Below, one piece after another: positions 26,530 through 38,382 of a stretch of DNA of 64,000 nt. The position numbers and the translations under genes were made by a program. This stretch comes from Bradyrhizobium sp. Ghvi (GTDB lineage: Bacteria; Pseudomonadota; Alphaproteobacteria; Rhizobiales; Xanthobacteraceae), in NCBI RefSeq assembly GCF_900115265.1, contig NZ_FOVU01000005.1, positions 558,001 through 622,000 of the forward strand, given 5' to 3'. Below the pieces are notes generated by a model, which was not told where the DNA came from, searched no databases, and saw only the letters and a program-made list of their open reading frames with translations. How positions within the stretch are numbered: position 1 is the first letter of the stretch; each line of letters begins with the position of its first letter.

Positions 26530-27777
26530 ATGGTAGCTGAAAATACCAAACGATTGCAGGTGCTTACAAAGCGACGGGTGATCACATCCGTAGTTTTACT
26601 GGCGCTTGCCGGGGCGGGTGTCTACGGCTTGATGTTTGCAGGCGCAGCCAAGGAGAAGAAGCACTCCGAAGTCTCCAGCCAGTCGCGCAAGAACGCTCAG
26701 AATTTCACGCCGACCCCGTCAGAATGGGCGACGCTGACGATCGAACCGGTCAATGCCAAGACCTTCCGCGCCGAGTACGTCACCGAAGGTAAGGTCGCGG
26801 TCGATGAGGACCGCTCGACGCCGGTGTTCTCGCCCTATGCGGGCCGGGTAACCAAGCTGCTCGCCAAGCCGGGCGAGAGCGTGACCCAAGGTCAACCGCT
26901 GTTCACAATCGAGGCCGCCGACACCGTGCAGGCCCAGAACGATTTCATCGCGGCGATGACATCGCAGAACAAGGCAAGGTCGGCGCTCGAGCTTGCCGAC
27001 ATCCAGTACAAGCGCGCCAAGGATCTGTACGAGGGCCGCGCCATTCCGCTCAAGGACTATCAGCAGGCGGAAGCGACCCAGGTCCAGGCGCAGAACGACA
27101 TGCGTTCCGCGGTGACGGCGCTGGAGGCTGCAAACAACAAGCTGCGCATCCTCGGTTTCACCGACGAGACGATCAAGGCGTTCCAGAGCAAGAGCACCAT
27201 TAATCCGGAGATCACGATCTATGCGCCGATCTCGGGCACGGTCGTGCAGCGCAAGATCGGTCCCGGACAATATGTTAGCGCCGGCGCCAGCGATCCGGTC
27301 TTCGTAATCGGCGATCTCTCCACGGTCTGGCTCACCGCCTTCGTGCGCGAGAGCGACGCCGCACAGGTCAGCGTCGGGCAGGACATCTCCGTGAACGTGA
27401 TGGCGCTGCCGGGCCGTCCGCTGACCGCCAAGATCAATTACGTCGCCGCAGCGATCGATCCCAGCACCCGCCGCCTGCTTGTCCGTGCCACCATCGACAA
27501 CAAGAACGGCGCGCTCAAGCCGGAAATGTTCGCCAACGTCACGATCTATTCGGCCGGTGACCGCGCGGCGCCTGCGGTGCCGAAACAGTCGCTGATCTAC
27601 GAAGGCAACCAGGTCAGGGTCTGGGTTGCGCATGAGGACAAGTCGGTCGAGCTCCGCCAGATCAAGATCGGCCTGATCAACGGTAACCTCGTCGAGGTGA
27701 CCAACAACCTGAAGCCCGGCGAACAGATCGTCGTCAAGGGCAGTCTGTTCATCGACCGCGCGGCGTCCGGTAGCTGA
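26530..27777 (+). CDS. RND efflux periplasmic adaptor (CzcB/CusB type)
   Basis: A 415-residue membrane-fusion protein linking the inner-membrane pump to an outer-membrane channel. An N-terminal helix (about residues 18-38) anchors it. A barrel-sandwich hybrid domain starts near PVFSPYAGRVTKLLAKPGE, then an alpha-hairpin with coiled-coil character (about 130-220), and the second lipoyl half at IYAPISGTVVQRKIGPGQ. A beta-barrel and a C-terminal domain follow. There are no His- or Met-rich metal-binding stretches. It is 33 bp upstream of the pump gene and surely co-transcribed. Confidence 0.9.
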   Translation: MVAENTKRLQVLTKRRVITSVVLLALAGAGVYGLMFAGAAKEKKHSEVSSQSRKNAQNFTPTPSEWATLTIEPVNAKTFRAEYVTEGKVAVDEDRSTPVFSPYAGRVTKLLAKPGESVTQGQPLFTIEAADTVQAQNDFIAAMTSQNKARSALELADIQYKRAKDLYEGRAIPLKDYQQAEATQVQAQNDMRSAVTALEAANNKLRILGFTDETIKAFQSKSTINPEITIYAPISGTVVQRKIGPGQYVSAGASDPVFVIGDLSTVWLTAFVRESDAAQVSVGQDISVNVMALPGRPLTAKINYVAAAIDPSTRRLLVRATIDNKNGALKPEMFANVTIYSAGDRAAPAVPKQSLIYEGNQVRVWVAHEDKSVELRQIKIGLINGNLVEVTNNLKPGEQIVVKGSLFIDRAASGS

Positions 27778-27810
27778 TCGACGAGCCCCGAGAAACTGCG
27801 AAAAACCTGA

Positions 27811-30927
<3,117 letters not shown>

Positions 30928-30940
30928 CAGCCGCCGCGAC

Positions 30941-31903
30941 TCAGAAGCCGTACAGTCGCGCAGGATTATCGACCAGGATCTTCTTGCGCACTTCGGCATC
31001 CGGCGCCCACGCCGGAAGCTGGTTGAGCAGACGGCCGTCGTCGATCTGATAGAGCGGCGCGATGTCGGTGGCTTTCCGCCCCTCGACGTGACTCGAATCC
31101 GGATGCGGCCAGTCGGTGCCCCAGACGATGCGGTCGGCGTTCGCAGCGATGAGCGCGCGGGCATAGGGCACCATGTCCTGATAATCGGGCGCGAGCTTCG
31201 AGGAGCGGTAGGCACCGGAGATCTTCACATAGGCCTTGCCGGATTTGACGAGCGCAACGAGGTCAGCAAAGCCGGGCTGCTCCAGTCCGAGCGAGGCGTC
31301 GAGACCGCCGAAATGGTCGAACACGGCGGGGACCGGTGAAGCCAGCACGAGATCCCTGATGGCGGAGATCATCGGCAGCGTGGTGTAGAGCTGTACGTGC
31401 CAGCCGCGTGCCTTCATGCGTTCGGCCGCGGCCGTGAAGCGGGCGCGACCGACATTGGGATCGCTGATGCCGCCGGTCGCGAGATTGATGCGGATCCCGC
31501 GAAAACCCTCCTGCTGCATCGTGTCGAGCTGGGCTTCCGTCGTCTTGTCGTCGATCACGGCGACGCCGCGCGCGTTCGCTCCGCGCGCCTTCATGCCGAA
31601 CAAGGTCGAGGAATTGTCGGTGCCGTAGACGCTCGGGGTGACGATTACGACGCGCTCGATATGTAGTGCCTTGTGCAGGGCGGCCATCTCTTCCGGCGAG
31701 GCCGGTTCGGGCGTGTAGACCCGGCCCGGGAAGAAAGGAAATCTTTCGACATCGCCGTGGATGTGGGTGTGGCAGTCGCAGGCATGCGGCGGGACGTCAA
31801 AATTGACCGGCGTTCCGGGTTGCGACGCACGGGCGTGGACTCTGGTGGTCATGGCTACTCCGCCGGCGAGAGAGGCAAGCAGGACACTGCGTCGATTGAG
31901 CAT
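30941..31903 (-). CDS. Exported amidohydrolase (PDC hydrolase-like TIM barrel)
   Basis: A 320-residue member of the amidohydrolase-2 family, like 2-pyrone-4,6-dicarboxylate lactonase. A signal with NRRSVLLASLAGG at the N-terminus suggests Tat export. The first metal motif DCHTHIHGD is at about residues 43-51. Later segments ISGAYRSS and IVWGTDWPHPDS carry the last histidine and the catalytic aspartate region. Substrates of relatives include lactones and decarboxylated aromatic acids; nothing nearby points to one. It is convergent with the RND permease, 13 bp away. Confidence 0.85.
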   Translation of the reverse strand: MLNRRSVLLASLAGGVAMTTRVHARASQPGTPVNFDVPPHACDCHTHIHGDVERFPFFPGRVYTPEPASPEEMAALHKALHIERVVIVTPSVYGTDNSSTLFGMKARGANARGVAVIDDKTTEAQLDTMQQEGFRGIRINLATGGISDPNVGRARFTAAAERMKARGWHVQLYTTLPMISAIRDLVLASPVPAVFDHFGGLDASLGLEQPGFADLVALVKSGKAYVKISGAYRSSKLAPDYQDMVPYARALIAANADRIVWGTDWPHPDSSHVEGRKATDIAPLYQIDDGRLLNQLPAWAPDAEVRKKILVDNPARLYGF

Positions 31904-31957
31904 GGCTTCTCTCCCTGCTTCGTTGCCTCATGTCTTGTTGTGAAGAACAGTATCACA

Positions 31958-32515
31958 TCATCCGAGCAGTCGCTGTGCTTCGCTGCATAGCAGATCGACC
32001 AGCTCGGCAACGGGGCGTGAGCCGTCAACGCGGACCACCGGGCAGGGTAGGGGAGCGAGCCATGCCTCATCTCTTATCAGACTGCGTCCGTCGCGATCAC
32101 CGGCTTCGTAGTGCGAGGCCCATTCTACGAACGCCTCCATCTCCTGGCCGCGCCAGCCCCCGGGCGCGACAGCGTCGGCACCGAAGTGCGTAGCTTCGCG
32201 GGCGCGCAGACGCTGCATGCGAAGCTCGCGCGGCGTGGCCACGAAGACGACAACATCGAAGAACTGGACGAGCTCGTCGCCCCAGCCGGTGACGGTGCCG
32301 CTGAGCACCCAATCGAGACGCGGCAGAAACATCTCACGCATCAGGCGCAACCGGTCGGCGGCAGGGCGGGTCGTCTGACAAGGCGGCGCAGTCGGCAGCC
32401 AGAAATAATCGTCGGTATCGTGATGCGGCAGGGCCAACCGGTTCGCAAGCGCGCGACCCAGCGTCGTCACGCCGGAACCCGAAGCTCCCATCAGATGAAT
32501 GCGGCGGCTCTTCAT
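31958..32515 (-). CDS. P-loop nucleotide kinase-like protein with altered Walker A
   Basis: A 185-residue protein resembling adenylate kinases and other small AAA-type nucleotide kinases. The P-loop reads GASGSGVTT at residues 10-18, with valine (V16) where the phosphate-binding lysine normally sits. The remaining fold looks kept: HDTDDYFW (about 32-39), DWVLSGTVTGWG, and a lid-like region rich in arginine (RELRMQRLRARE). Catalysis may be lost or may use another residue. It is divergent from nothing obvious and lies 17 bp before the TolC-type gene end on the same strand, so it could be co-transcribed after tolC. Confidence 0.75.
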   Translation of the reverse strand: MKSRRIHLMGASGSGVTTLGRALANRLALPHHDTDDYFWLPTAPPCQTTRPAADRLRLMREMFLPRLDWVLSGTVTGWGDELVQFFDVVVFVATPRELRMQRLRAREATHFGADAVAPGGWRGQEMEAFVEWASHYEAGDRDGRSLIRDEAWLAPLPCPVVRVDGSRPVAELVDLLCSEAQRLLG

Positions 32516-32532
32516 CGATGCCGACCGAAAAA

Positions 32533-33963
32533 TTACTGCCCCGACGGCGTACGCAGGCCGTGCCAGGCGTCGCGGACCTGATGGTAGTGCACTTCGGGCA
32601 GATAGTCCGGGGTGTTCAGGCTCAGCGTCTTGACGTCGAGATGGCCGACCGCGCTGAGCAGCGTGTAAGAGGCGATGACGCGATCGCGCAGGGCGCCGAT
32701 CAGGCGGGCCCTGGCCTGGATCAGATCGGCTTGCGAGTTCAGCACGTCGACCGTGGTGCGCTGTCCTCCGGCGGCCTCGCGCTGTACGCCCTGGAGCGCG
32801 ACGGTCGCCGCCTTCACCTCGGACTCCGAGGCCGAGACTGCGATCTTGGCGCCTTCATTGGCAACCCAGGCGCTGACCGCGGCGGTGCGCGCCTGGTTGC
32901 GCACCTGGTCGAGCACGAGCCGGCTCTGCGCCGTGACTTCCTTGGCCTGCCGGGTCTGCGAGGCGGCCTGGCCGCCGTCATAGATCGGCGCGGTGACGTT
33001 GGCGACGATCGAGGCCTGGTCGGTGGCGCGGGTGCCGAGTGTCTGGTCGCTGTCGCGGCTGCGGCTGACGCTGCCCTGGAGGGTGGCGCTCGGCAGCAGC
33101 GCGCCTTCGGCGACGCGGATGTTGGTCGAGGCGACGTCCACGTCGAAGCTCGCAGCCATGACCGCCGGATGCTCGCGGATCGCCATCGCGATCGAATCCT
33201 CACGGCTCTTCGGCAGATAGCGATCGACCACTTCGGCGGGGCGAAGCGCGGCGGGCGCATTGCCGATCACCTGGGCATAAGTCGCCTGGCTCACAGCGAG
33301 AGCGACCTCGGCGGCGTTGAGGTCGGCAAGGCCGCGATTGAGCCGCGCCTCGGCCTGGGCGGTATCGGTTGGGGTGACGTCGCCGGCGTTGAGACGACGC
33401 TGGGTGATGGAAAGCGTCTCGCGCAGGAAGGCGACGTTGGAGCGCTGGGCTTCGACCAGCGACTGGTTCGCCAGCACATTAGTGTAGGCTGTGACCGCGT
33501 CGAGCAGCACGCCCTGACCGACATTGCGCAATGCCTCGCGGCCGGACTGCACCTGGAGTTCGGCGACCCGCACGCTGTTGGCGGTGCGGAAACCGTTGAA
33601 CAGGGTCTGCGACACCGTGACCCCGATGGTCCAGGGCTTCAGCGTCGCGGTCTGGATGGTGTTGTCAGGAAGCAGGTTGCGCACCGCCTGCAAGCCGGCG
33701 CTGAGGCTCGCCACGATCTGTGGCCGATAGCCGGCGAGCGCCTGCGGCACGTTCTCGTCAGTGGAGCGTTGTCTTGCGCGCTCGGCATTGAGTTGCGGAT
33801 TGGTCTGGTAGGCTTTGACCAGCGCCTCGGGCAGAGCCTCGGCGTAGGCTGCAGCGGGCAGGGTGCAACAGAGCGCCAGTGTGGTCCATGTCGCCAGGAC
33901 AGGACCCACGCCCGATCGACGCCGCGTCCTCACGCGACCAATTCTGGCGCCACCCCCAATCAT
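32533..33963 (-). CDS. TolC family outer-membrane factor
   Basis: A 476-residue outer-membrane channel protein for efflux or type I secretion. The start is set at ATG 33963, with CGGGA upstream; a start at 34044 would add a non-coding leader. A signal peptide ends at about AAAYA-EALPEAL. Two OEP repeats follow, with the helical barrel segments NPQLNAERARQRSTDEN and later ATVALQGVQREAAGGQRTT (the typical E-x-x-G-Q-R-T turn). It is not in the RND operon 1.6 kb away, but could serve that pump as well as others. Confidence 0.9.
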   Translation of the reverse strand: MIGGGARIGRVRTRRRSGVGPVLATWTTLALCCTLPAAAYAEALPEALVKAYQTNPQLNAERARQRSTDENVPQALAGYRPQIVASLSAGLQAVRNLLPDNTIQTATLKPWTIGVTVSQTLFNGFRTANSVRVAELQVQSGREALRNVGQGVLLDAVTAYTNVLANQSLVEAQRSNVAFLRETLSITQRRLNAGDVTPTDTAQAEARLNRGLADLNAAEVALAVSQATYAQVIGNAPAALRPAEVVDRYLPKSREDSIAMAIREHPAVMAASFDVDVASTNIRVAEGALLPSATLQGSVSRSRDSDQTLGTRATDQASIVANVTAPIYDGGQAASQTRQAKEVTAQSRLVLDQVRNQARTAAVSAWVANEGAKIAVSASESEVKAATVALQGVQREAAGGQRTTVDVLNSQADLIQARARLIGALRDRVIASYTLLSAVGHLDVKTLSLNTPDYLPEVHYHQVRDAWHGLRTPSGQ

Positions 33964-34151
33964 GTAATCCCGCAAACCCCGGCTGTCCGCCCCCGCCGAC
34001 GGCGGCTCTCTTAACTGTTTACCCAGCGCTGGTCGCGCAGGCAAACTGCCGCGGAGGAAACCCCCATGAAATCCGTGCTTGTTGCAGGCGCGTCACAGGG
34101 GTTCTGCGGGAAAGGGACGCAGCCTTACACCAGCCTGACCATTCGTCGGCT

Positions 34152-34931
34152 TTACCGGTTCTTGTTCACCGGCTTACGCTTCTCGATGAACGCGGCCATG
34201 CCCTCGGAGCGGTCTTCGAGCGCGAAGGTCGCGTGAAACAGGTTGCGCTCGACGCTCATGCCTTCATTGAGCGTGGTCTCGAAGGCGCGGTTGACCGCCT
34301 CCTTGGCCATGGCGATCGCGGGCCGCGACATCGCGGCGATCTTCTCCGCGGCCGACATGGTCTCCTCCATCAGCCTATCGGCCGGTACGATGCGGCTGAC
34401 GAGGCCACTGCGCTCCGCTTCCGCCGCATCCATCATACGGCCCGTGAGACAGAGATCCATGGCCTTGGACTTGCCGATCGCGCGCGTCAGGCGCTGGGTG
34501 CCGCCGATTCCGGGGATGGTGCCGAGCGTGATCTCGGGCTGGCCGAATTTGGCGGTGTCGGCGGCGATGATGAAATCGCACATCATGGCGAGCTCGCAGC
34601 CGCCACCGAGCGCGTAGCCGGCGACCGCCGCAATGGTCGGTTTGCGACAGCGTGCGATACGGTCGCCGCCGATCGCGGCAAAGTCCTCGGAGAACATGTC
34701 GATGAAGCTCTTCGGCTGCATCTCCTTGATGTCGGCGCCGGCGGCAAAGGCTTTTTCGCTGCCGGTCACGACGATACAGCCGATGGCGTCGTCGGCCTCG
34801 AGGTCGTCGACGGCCGCGGCAATCTCGCGGAAAACGCCGAAGGAGAGCGCGTTGAGCATCTTCGGCCGGTTCAGCTTGATGATGCCGACCGCCTTGATGC
34901 TTTCGACGATGATGTGTTCGAACGTGCTCAT
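34152..34931 (-). CDS. Enoyl-CoA hydratase
   Basis: A 259-residue crotonase-fold enzyme, hydrating 2-enoyl-CoA in fatty-acid beta-oxidation. The oxyanion-hole region AAGADIKEMQ is at about 64-73, and the second, ALGGGCELAMMCD, at about 107-119 carries one catalytic glutamate. The other is in QPEITLGTIPGIGGTQRL. Both glutamates place it with true hydratases rather than isomerases. The neighbours are unrelated, so the pathway role is taken from the family. Confidence 0.92.
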   Translation of the reverse strand: MSTFEHIIVESIKAVGIIKLNRPKMLNALSFGVFREIAAAVDDLEADDAIGCIVVTGSEKAFAAGADIKEMQPKSFIDMFSEDFAAIGGDRIARCRKPTIAAVAGYALGGGCELAMMCDFIIAADTAKFGQPEITLGTIPGIGGTQRLTRAIGKSKAMDLCLTGRMMDAAEAERSGLVSRIVPADRLMEETMSAAEKIAAMSRPAIAMAKEAVNRAFETTLNEGMSVERNLFHATFALEDRSEGMAAFIEKRKPVNKNR

Positions 34932-35003
34932 GTTCCACCCACGCTTCTGATTGAGTGGGCAATGTGCCCGCTGGCGGGGTGGGCTTCAAGGGGTCAGAAG
35001 CCG

Positions 35004-35032
35004 CTGGAACGCGCGCAAGACGCGCGCTCCAG
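35004..35032. terminator. Possible hairpin downstream of the hypothetical gene
   Basis: A 12-bp stem with one mismatch, CTGGAACGCGCG (35004-35015) and CGCGCGCTCCAG (35021-35032), and a 5-base loop. It lies between two minus-strand genes and 35 bp past the stop at 35067. There is no T-run on the minus strand, so termination is uncertain. Confidence 0.4.
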
Positions 35033-35066
35033 AAAAGGGGCTCAGGCCAAAAATCGGGCCAAAAAT

Positions 35067-35744
35067 TCAGGCCATGAACATGCGCGCGGCGGAGGCCAGC
35101 GTTAGCAGCGTACCGACGCCAATGAAGATCTTGCCGATCAGCGAGCTCTGGTCCCAGGCCGAAGAGCTGAGCTGGCTGCTCGCCATCACGGGCGCCGGAC
35201 GCGGCTGCGCATCGGTTGTGGCGATCACCGCTTTCTGGGCGGGCGGGTTGTCCTGTTGCAGGGCGCGATCGAGGTCGTTGAGCTGGTCGGGTGCGACCAC
35301 CTGGTTCTCGGCATTGGGGCCCGCGGTATTATCGGCTGCCGCTTGAACGTTGTCGTTGGCGCGGCCCGTCATTGCGGAGGCTGCTGCTGCAGGCGGCGTA
35401 TCGGCGGGAGCAAGCTGCGCATTGGCATTGGCGACTTGCGGGGGCATCTGGCTCGAGCCCGGCACATCGGTGCCGGCCTGTTTGCCAGCCTTGGTCTCGT
35501 CGGGCTGCGCCGTCGGATCCGTCTGGTCAGGCTTGTCGGCTTTGTCGTCGGATTTCTGCACCGTCTTGCTGTCGGTATGACGGCGAGACGAATGGCTCCG
35601 CTGCTTGGCTGGCTTGCTCGCATCGGCCTGTTTGCTGGCGCTCGTGCTGGCCGCAGAGCTTGGCGCGGCCTGCGCCGCCGCGCCAAACAGCAGCAATAGT
35701 CCGGCCAGAATGACCAATGCCGCGCGTTCGCTGGCTTTCATCAT
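35067..35744 (-). CDS. Hypothetical exported, Ala/Pro/Lys-rich protein
   Basis: A 225-residue protein without a recognised family. A signal-like helix occupies residues 6-25 (ends AAAQA-AP). Residues 30-160 are a low-complexity stretch rich in Ala, Lys, Asp, Gln and Pro, probably disordered. A second hydrophobic segment (SLIGKIFIGVGTLLTLASAA) sits at the very C-terminus. The protein may span the envelope or be anchored at its end. The start at 35744 follows GGGGAG; the next codon is also ATG. An imperfect hairpin at 35004-35032 lies just downstream. Confidence 0.6.
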   Translation of the reverse strand: MMKASERAALVILAGLLLLFGAAAQAAPSSAASTSASKQADASKPAKQRSHSSRRHTDSKTVQKSDDKADKPDQTDPTAQPDETKAGKQAGTDVPGSSQMPPQVANANAQLAPADTPPAAAASAMTGRANDNVQAAADNTAGPNAENQVVAPDQLNDLDRALQQDNPPAQKAVIATTDAQPRPAPVMASSQLSSSAWDQSSLIGKIFIGVGTLLTLASAARMFMA

Positions 35745-35989
35745 GTTGACGATCTCCCCAATACGCCCGTCCCGGGAGCGAACAGAGACCCTGGCGCATG
35801 ACGACAGCGGGGCAAAAAATGGGAATCTTCGGGCCACACCGGGCAAAACCGGGGCAAAGCGGTCGGCCCGAGCCGTCCGGCCGCGTGCGGCAGGGACCGA
35901 TCGGTGTTATGAGCCCTGACCGGAATTTCTGCGGTTGCTTCGGGGCGGGCCTGGCGACATCACGATTTCGTGATCTCTTGCGTCGTGGC

Positions 35990-36014
35990 GTAACAAGTTG
36001 AAAGAGCGGCCGAA
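35990..36014 (+). promoter_or_regulatory. Candidate ECF (EcfF/SigF-type) autoregulated promoter
   Basis: GTAAC at 35990-35994 and CGAA at 36011-36014 are 16 bases apart, matching the GTAACC-N16-CGAA pattern known for Caulobacter SigF and related sigma factors. It ends 21 bp before the ecfF start codon, so the sigma factor probably drives its own gene. Confidence 0.6.
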
Positions 36015-36035
36015 TTGCAATGGTGAGGGGCGCGC

Positions 36036-36581
36036 GTGCGCGGACGTGAGGACGAGTGGACCGGCCTGATGCGGTCGGCCATGGCTGGCGATGATGCGGC
36101 GTATCATCGCCTGCTGAAGGCGGTCACGCCGGTGCTGCGCGCCGCCGCGAGGCGCGGCCTGGCGAGGGCCGGGCAGCCTCCCGACCAGGCTGAGGATATC
36201 GTGCAGGAGATTTTGTTGGCGGTGCATCTAAAGCGGCACACCTGGGACAGCGAAGCGCCCTTCGCCCCCTGGCTGTTCGCGATCGCGCGCAACAAGCTCA
36301 TCGACGCGCTCAGGCGCCGCGGCCGGCGTGTCTTCGTCAACATCGACGATTTCGCCGAGACGCTGCCCGGCGAAGCGCCGCAGGAGACGGCGTCCGCGGG
36401 CGAGGTTACCGCGCAGCTCAACACGCTGCCGCAGCGCCAGCGCGACGTGTTGCAGTCGATCGCCGTCGACAGCGCCTCGATCAAGGATACGGCGACGAAA
36501 TTCTCGATGAGCGAAGGTGCGGTGCGGGTCGCGCTGCATCGGGGGCTTGCAGCCCTGACCGCCAAACTACGGGACCATTAG
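36036..36581 (+). CDS. ecfF: ECF sigma factor, EcfF-like
   Basis: A 181-residue ECF sigma factor of the SigF/EcfF group. Region 2 covers PDQAEDIVQEILLAVHLK and PWLFAIARNKLIDALRRR. Region 4 holds LPQRQRDVLQSIAVD and the helix-turn-helix SIKDTATKFSMSEGAVRVALHR. The start is GTG 36036 with GAGGGG six bases upstream. The next gene, two bases on, is its NrsF-family anti-sigma factor. In Bradyrhizobium the EcfF-OsrA pair answers to reactive oxygen species and drives methionine sulfoxide reductase and related genes. The match of partner cysteines supports the same role here. Confidence 0.85.
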   Translation: MRGREDEWTGLMRSAMAGDDAAYHRLLKAVTPVLRAAARRGLARAGQPPDQAEDIVQEILLAVHLKRHTWDSEAPFAPWLFAIARNKLIDALRRRGRRVFVNIDDFAETLPGEAPQETASAGEVTAQLNTLPQRQRDVLQSIAVDSASIKDTATKFSMSEGAVRVALHRGLAALTAKLRDH

Positions 36582-36583
36582 TC

Positions 36584-37222
36584 ATGGACACCGATCAACT
36601 CATCCGCACGCTCGCGGCCGACAATACCCATCGCGCCCCGCGCGTCGGTGTGCTGCTGACCACGGGACTGCTGGTCGCCGCGCCGTTGTCGATCCTGATT
36701 TTCGCGACATTCCTGGGCGTGCGCTCGGACGTGATGAGCGCCATGCATAATCCGTTCTTCGATATGAAGTTCGCGGTCACGCTATCGCTCGCGATCCCCG
36801 CGATCATCATCAGCCTGCATCTGTCGCGGCCCGAGGCCTTGATGCGCGGCTGGGGCTGGCTCCTGCTGCTGCCCGTCGGACTGCTTGCGGTTGCCATCGG
36901 CAGCGAGGCGATGATGGCGCCGGCCATGCCGATGACGATGCGGCTCGTCGGCAAGAACTCACGGGCCTGCTTGTCGGCGATCCCCGCAATGTCGCTGCCA
37001 CTTCTTGCCGGCGCCCTGTTCGGCCTGCGCCACGGCGCGCCGTCGCGGCCGGCACTTGCCGGCGCACTCGCCGGCCTGCTGTCGGCCGGGCTTGCCGCCA
37101 CGCTCTACGCCTCGCACTGCACCGACGATTCGCCGTTGTTCGTCGCAACCTGGTACACGATCGCGACCGCGGTCGTGACGGCGATCGGCGCGGCGGTTGG
37201 GTCGAGGGTGTTGCGGTATTAG
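36584..37222 (+). CDS. osrA: NrsF-family membrane anti-sigma factor, OsrA-like
   Basis: A 212-residue polytopic anti-sigma factor of the NrsF (DUF1109) family, with about six membrane helices. It has exactly two cysteines, C129 (NSRACLSAIPAM) and C179 (LYASHCTDD). These are the positions I recall for the redox-sensing pair of Bradyrhizobium OsrA, where both are needed for the response to reactive oxygen species. It starts two bases after ecfF, in the same transcript. Its last four bases overlap the 3' end of the convergent DUF2336 gene. Confidence 0.87.
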   Translation: MDTDQLIRTLAADNTHRAPRVGVLLTTGLLVAAPLSILIFATFLGVRSDVMSAMHNPFFDMKFAVTLSLAIPAIIISLHLSRPEALMRGWGWLLLLPVGLLAVAIGSEAMMAPAMPMTMRLVGKNSRACLSAIPAMSLPLLAGALFGLRHGAPSRPALAGALAGLLSAGLAATLYASHCTDDSPLFVATWYTIATAVVTAIGAAVGSRVLRY

Positions 37223-38319
37223 GCCGCCGGCGTCGTGTTCTGCATGCGATGGAAGCGCAGCACCTGCTGCGCGGTGGAGCTGCGCAAGGCCTCATAGGTA
37301 TCGCGCAGCGACAGCATGTCGGTCTGCGAGCCGCCCGAGAGCTTTTCGCGCATGGCGATGATCGCGCGCACGCTCGACCATTGCATGCCGGCGACCTTGG
37401 CGAGGATCATGACGCCCTCGGTGCGGCTCTCGACCATAATATTCTCGGCAGTCTCGACCGCGACGCCGGCCAGCGCCGCGAGGCCTGCGTTGGTCTCGTC
37501 GAACTTGCCCTGTTCGGCGAAGGTCGTGATCTGGAACTCGTCGAGACGGCCGTCGTCGTGAAGCGACTTTACCAGCGCGCGTGCCATCTCGGTCTGCCGG
37601 GTCATGGCGGCGGTACGGACCCGCTGCGCCGCCTCCTGGACCACGCTCGACACCTCGTCGGCAAGTTCGGGGTGGGCGGCCTGCAGCTTCCTGCGCACGC
37701 TCATGGACGCCCGGGCGACCAGCTTCAGATAATGGTGGCGCGGCAGGTCGGGCCGCAGGCCTATGCAAGCGGCGAGGTCGTCGTCACGCTCGGCGCGGTT
37801 GACGAGATCGGCGAGGCTATCCTCGGAGAGCCTCGCGCCCGGATTGCTGACGGTCGACTGCACCACGTCTTGATCACCGCGAGTCACCAGCACATCGGTC
37901 AGCGCCTCCGACAGCACCCGCCGCAACGAGATCGCCTTGAGATGGGCCTGACTCTTGTTGCGCGCGATCTCGATCAGGGTCATCTCTTCCAACCGCTCCG
38001 ACCTGGACAGCACGGGGCCGGCGACTTCGATAACGTCGTCGCGCGCGAGCGTGCGGATGATCTGGGGCGGTGCGGTGTTGATCGGCGCGAGCCGATCGGC
38101 GAGCAGCACCTTTGCCGATGTTTCGATCTGCTCGATCAGGCATTGGAAGACGTCGTCGAACACGCGGATATGGTCGTCGGAGTAATCCACCGCGTTGCCA
38201 ACAAAGAGATCGGTGATGCGGCGCAGCGTCTCGACCCGGCGCGCGACGGTGCCGTGCGCGAGCGCGGTCTGCAATTCCTCGAGCAAATTTGCGGGTGATT
38301 TGACGGATCTGGATCTCAT
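37219..38319 (-). CDS. DUF2336 domain protein
   Basis: A 366-residue soluble, mostly helical protein of the DUF2336 family, found widely in alphaproteobacteria and lacking a defined function. It is built of repeated HEAT-like helical segments such as ETLRRITDLFVGNAV, DRLAPINTAPPQIIRTLA and ARNKSQAHLKAISL. There is no signal or membrane helix. Downstream parts (about 215-340) follow the same pattern. It lies between the ecfF system (convergent) and a diguanylate cyclase gene 63 bp upstream on the same strand, so the two may share a transcript. Confidence 0.8.
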   Translation of the reverse strand: MRSRSVKSPANLLEELQTALAHGTVARRVETLRRITDLFVGNAVDYSDDHIRVFDDVFQCLIEQIETSAKVLLADRLAPINTAPPQIIRTLARDDVIEVAGPVLSRSERLEEMTLIEIARNKSQAHLKAISLRRVLSEALTDVLVTRGDQDVVQSTVSNPGARLSEDSLADLVNRAERDDDLAACIGLRPDLPRHHYLKLVARASMSVRRKLQAAHPELADEVSSVVQEAAQRVRTAAMTRQTEMARALVKSLHDDGRLDEFQITTFAEQGKFDETNAGLAALAGVAVETAENIMVESRTEGVMILAKVAGMQWSSVRAIIAMREKLSGGSQTDMLSLRDTYEALRSSTAQQVLRFHRMQNTTPAA

Positions 38320-38382
38320 AGCCCTGTCCTGGAGCGTTCAGTCCGGCGCCGTCTTCTCACGCGCCGGCGGCAATTGAAGTGG

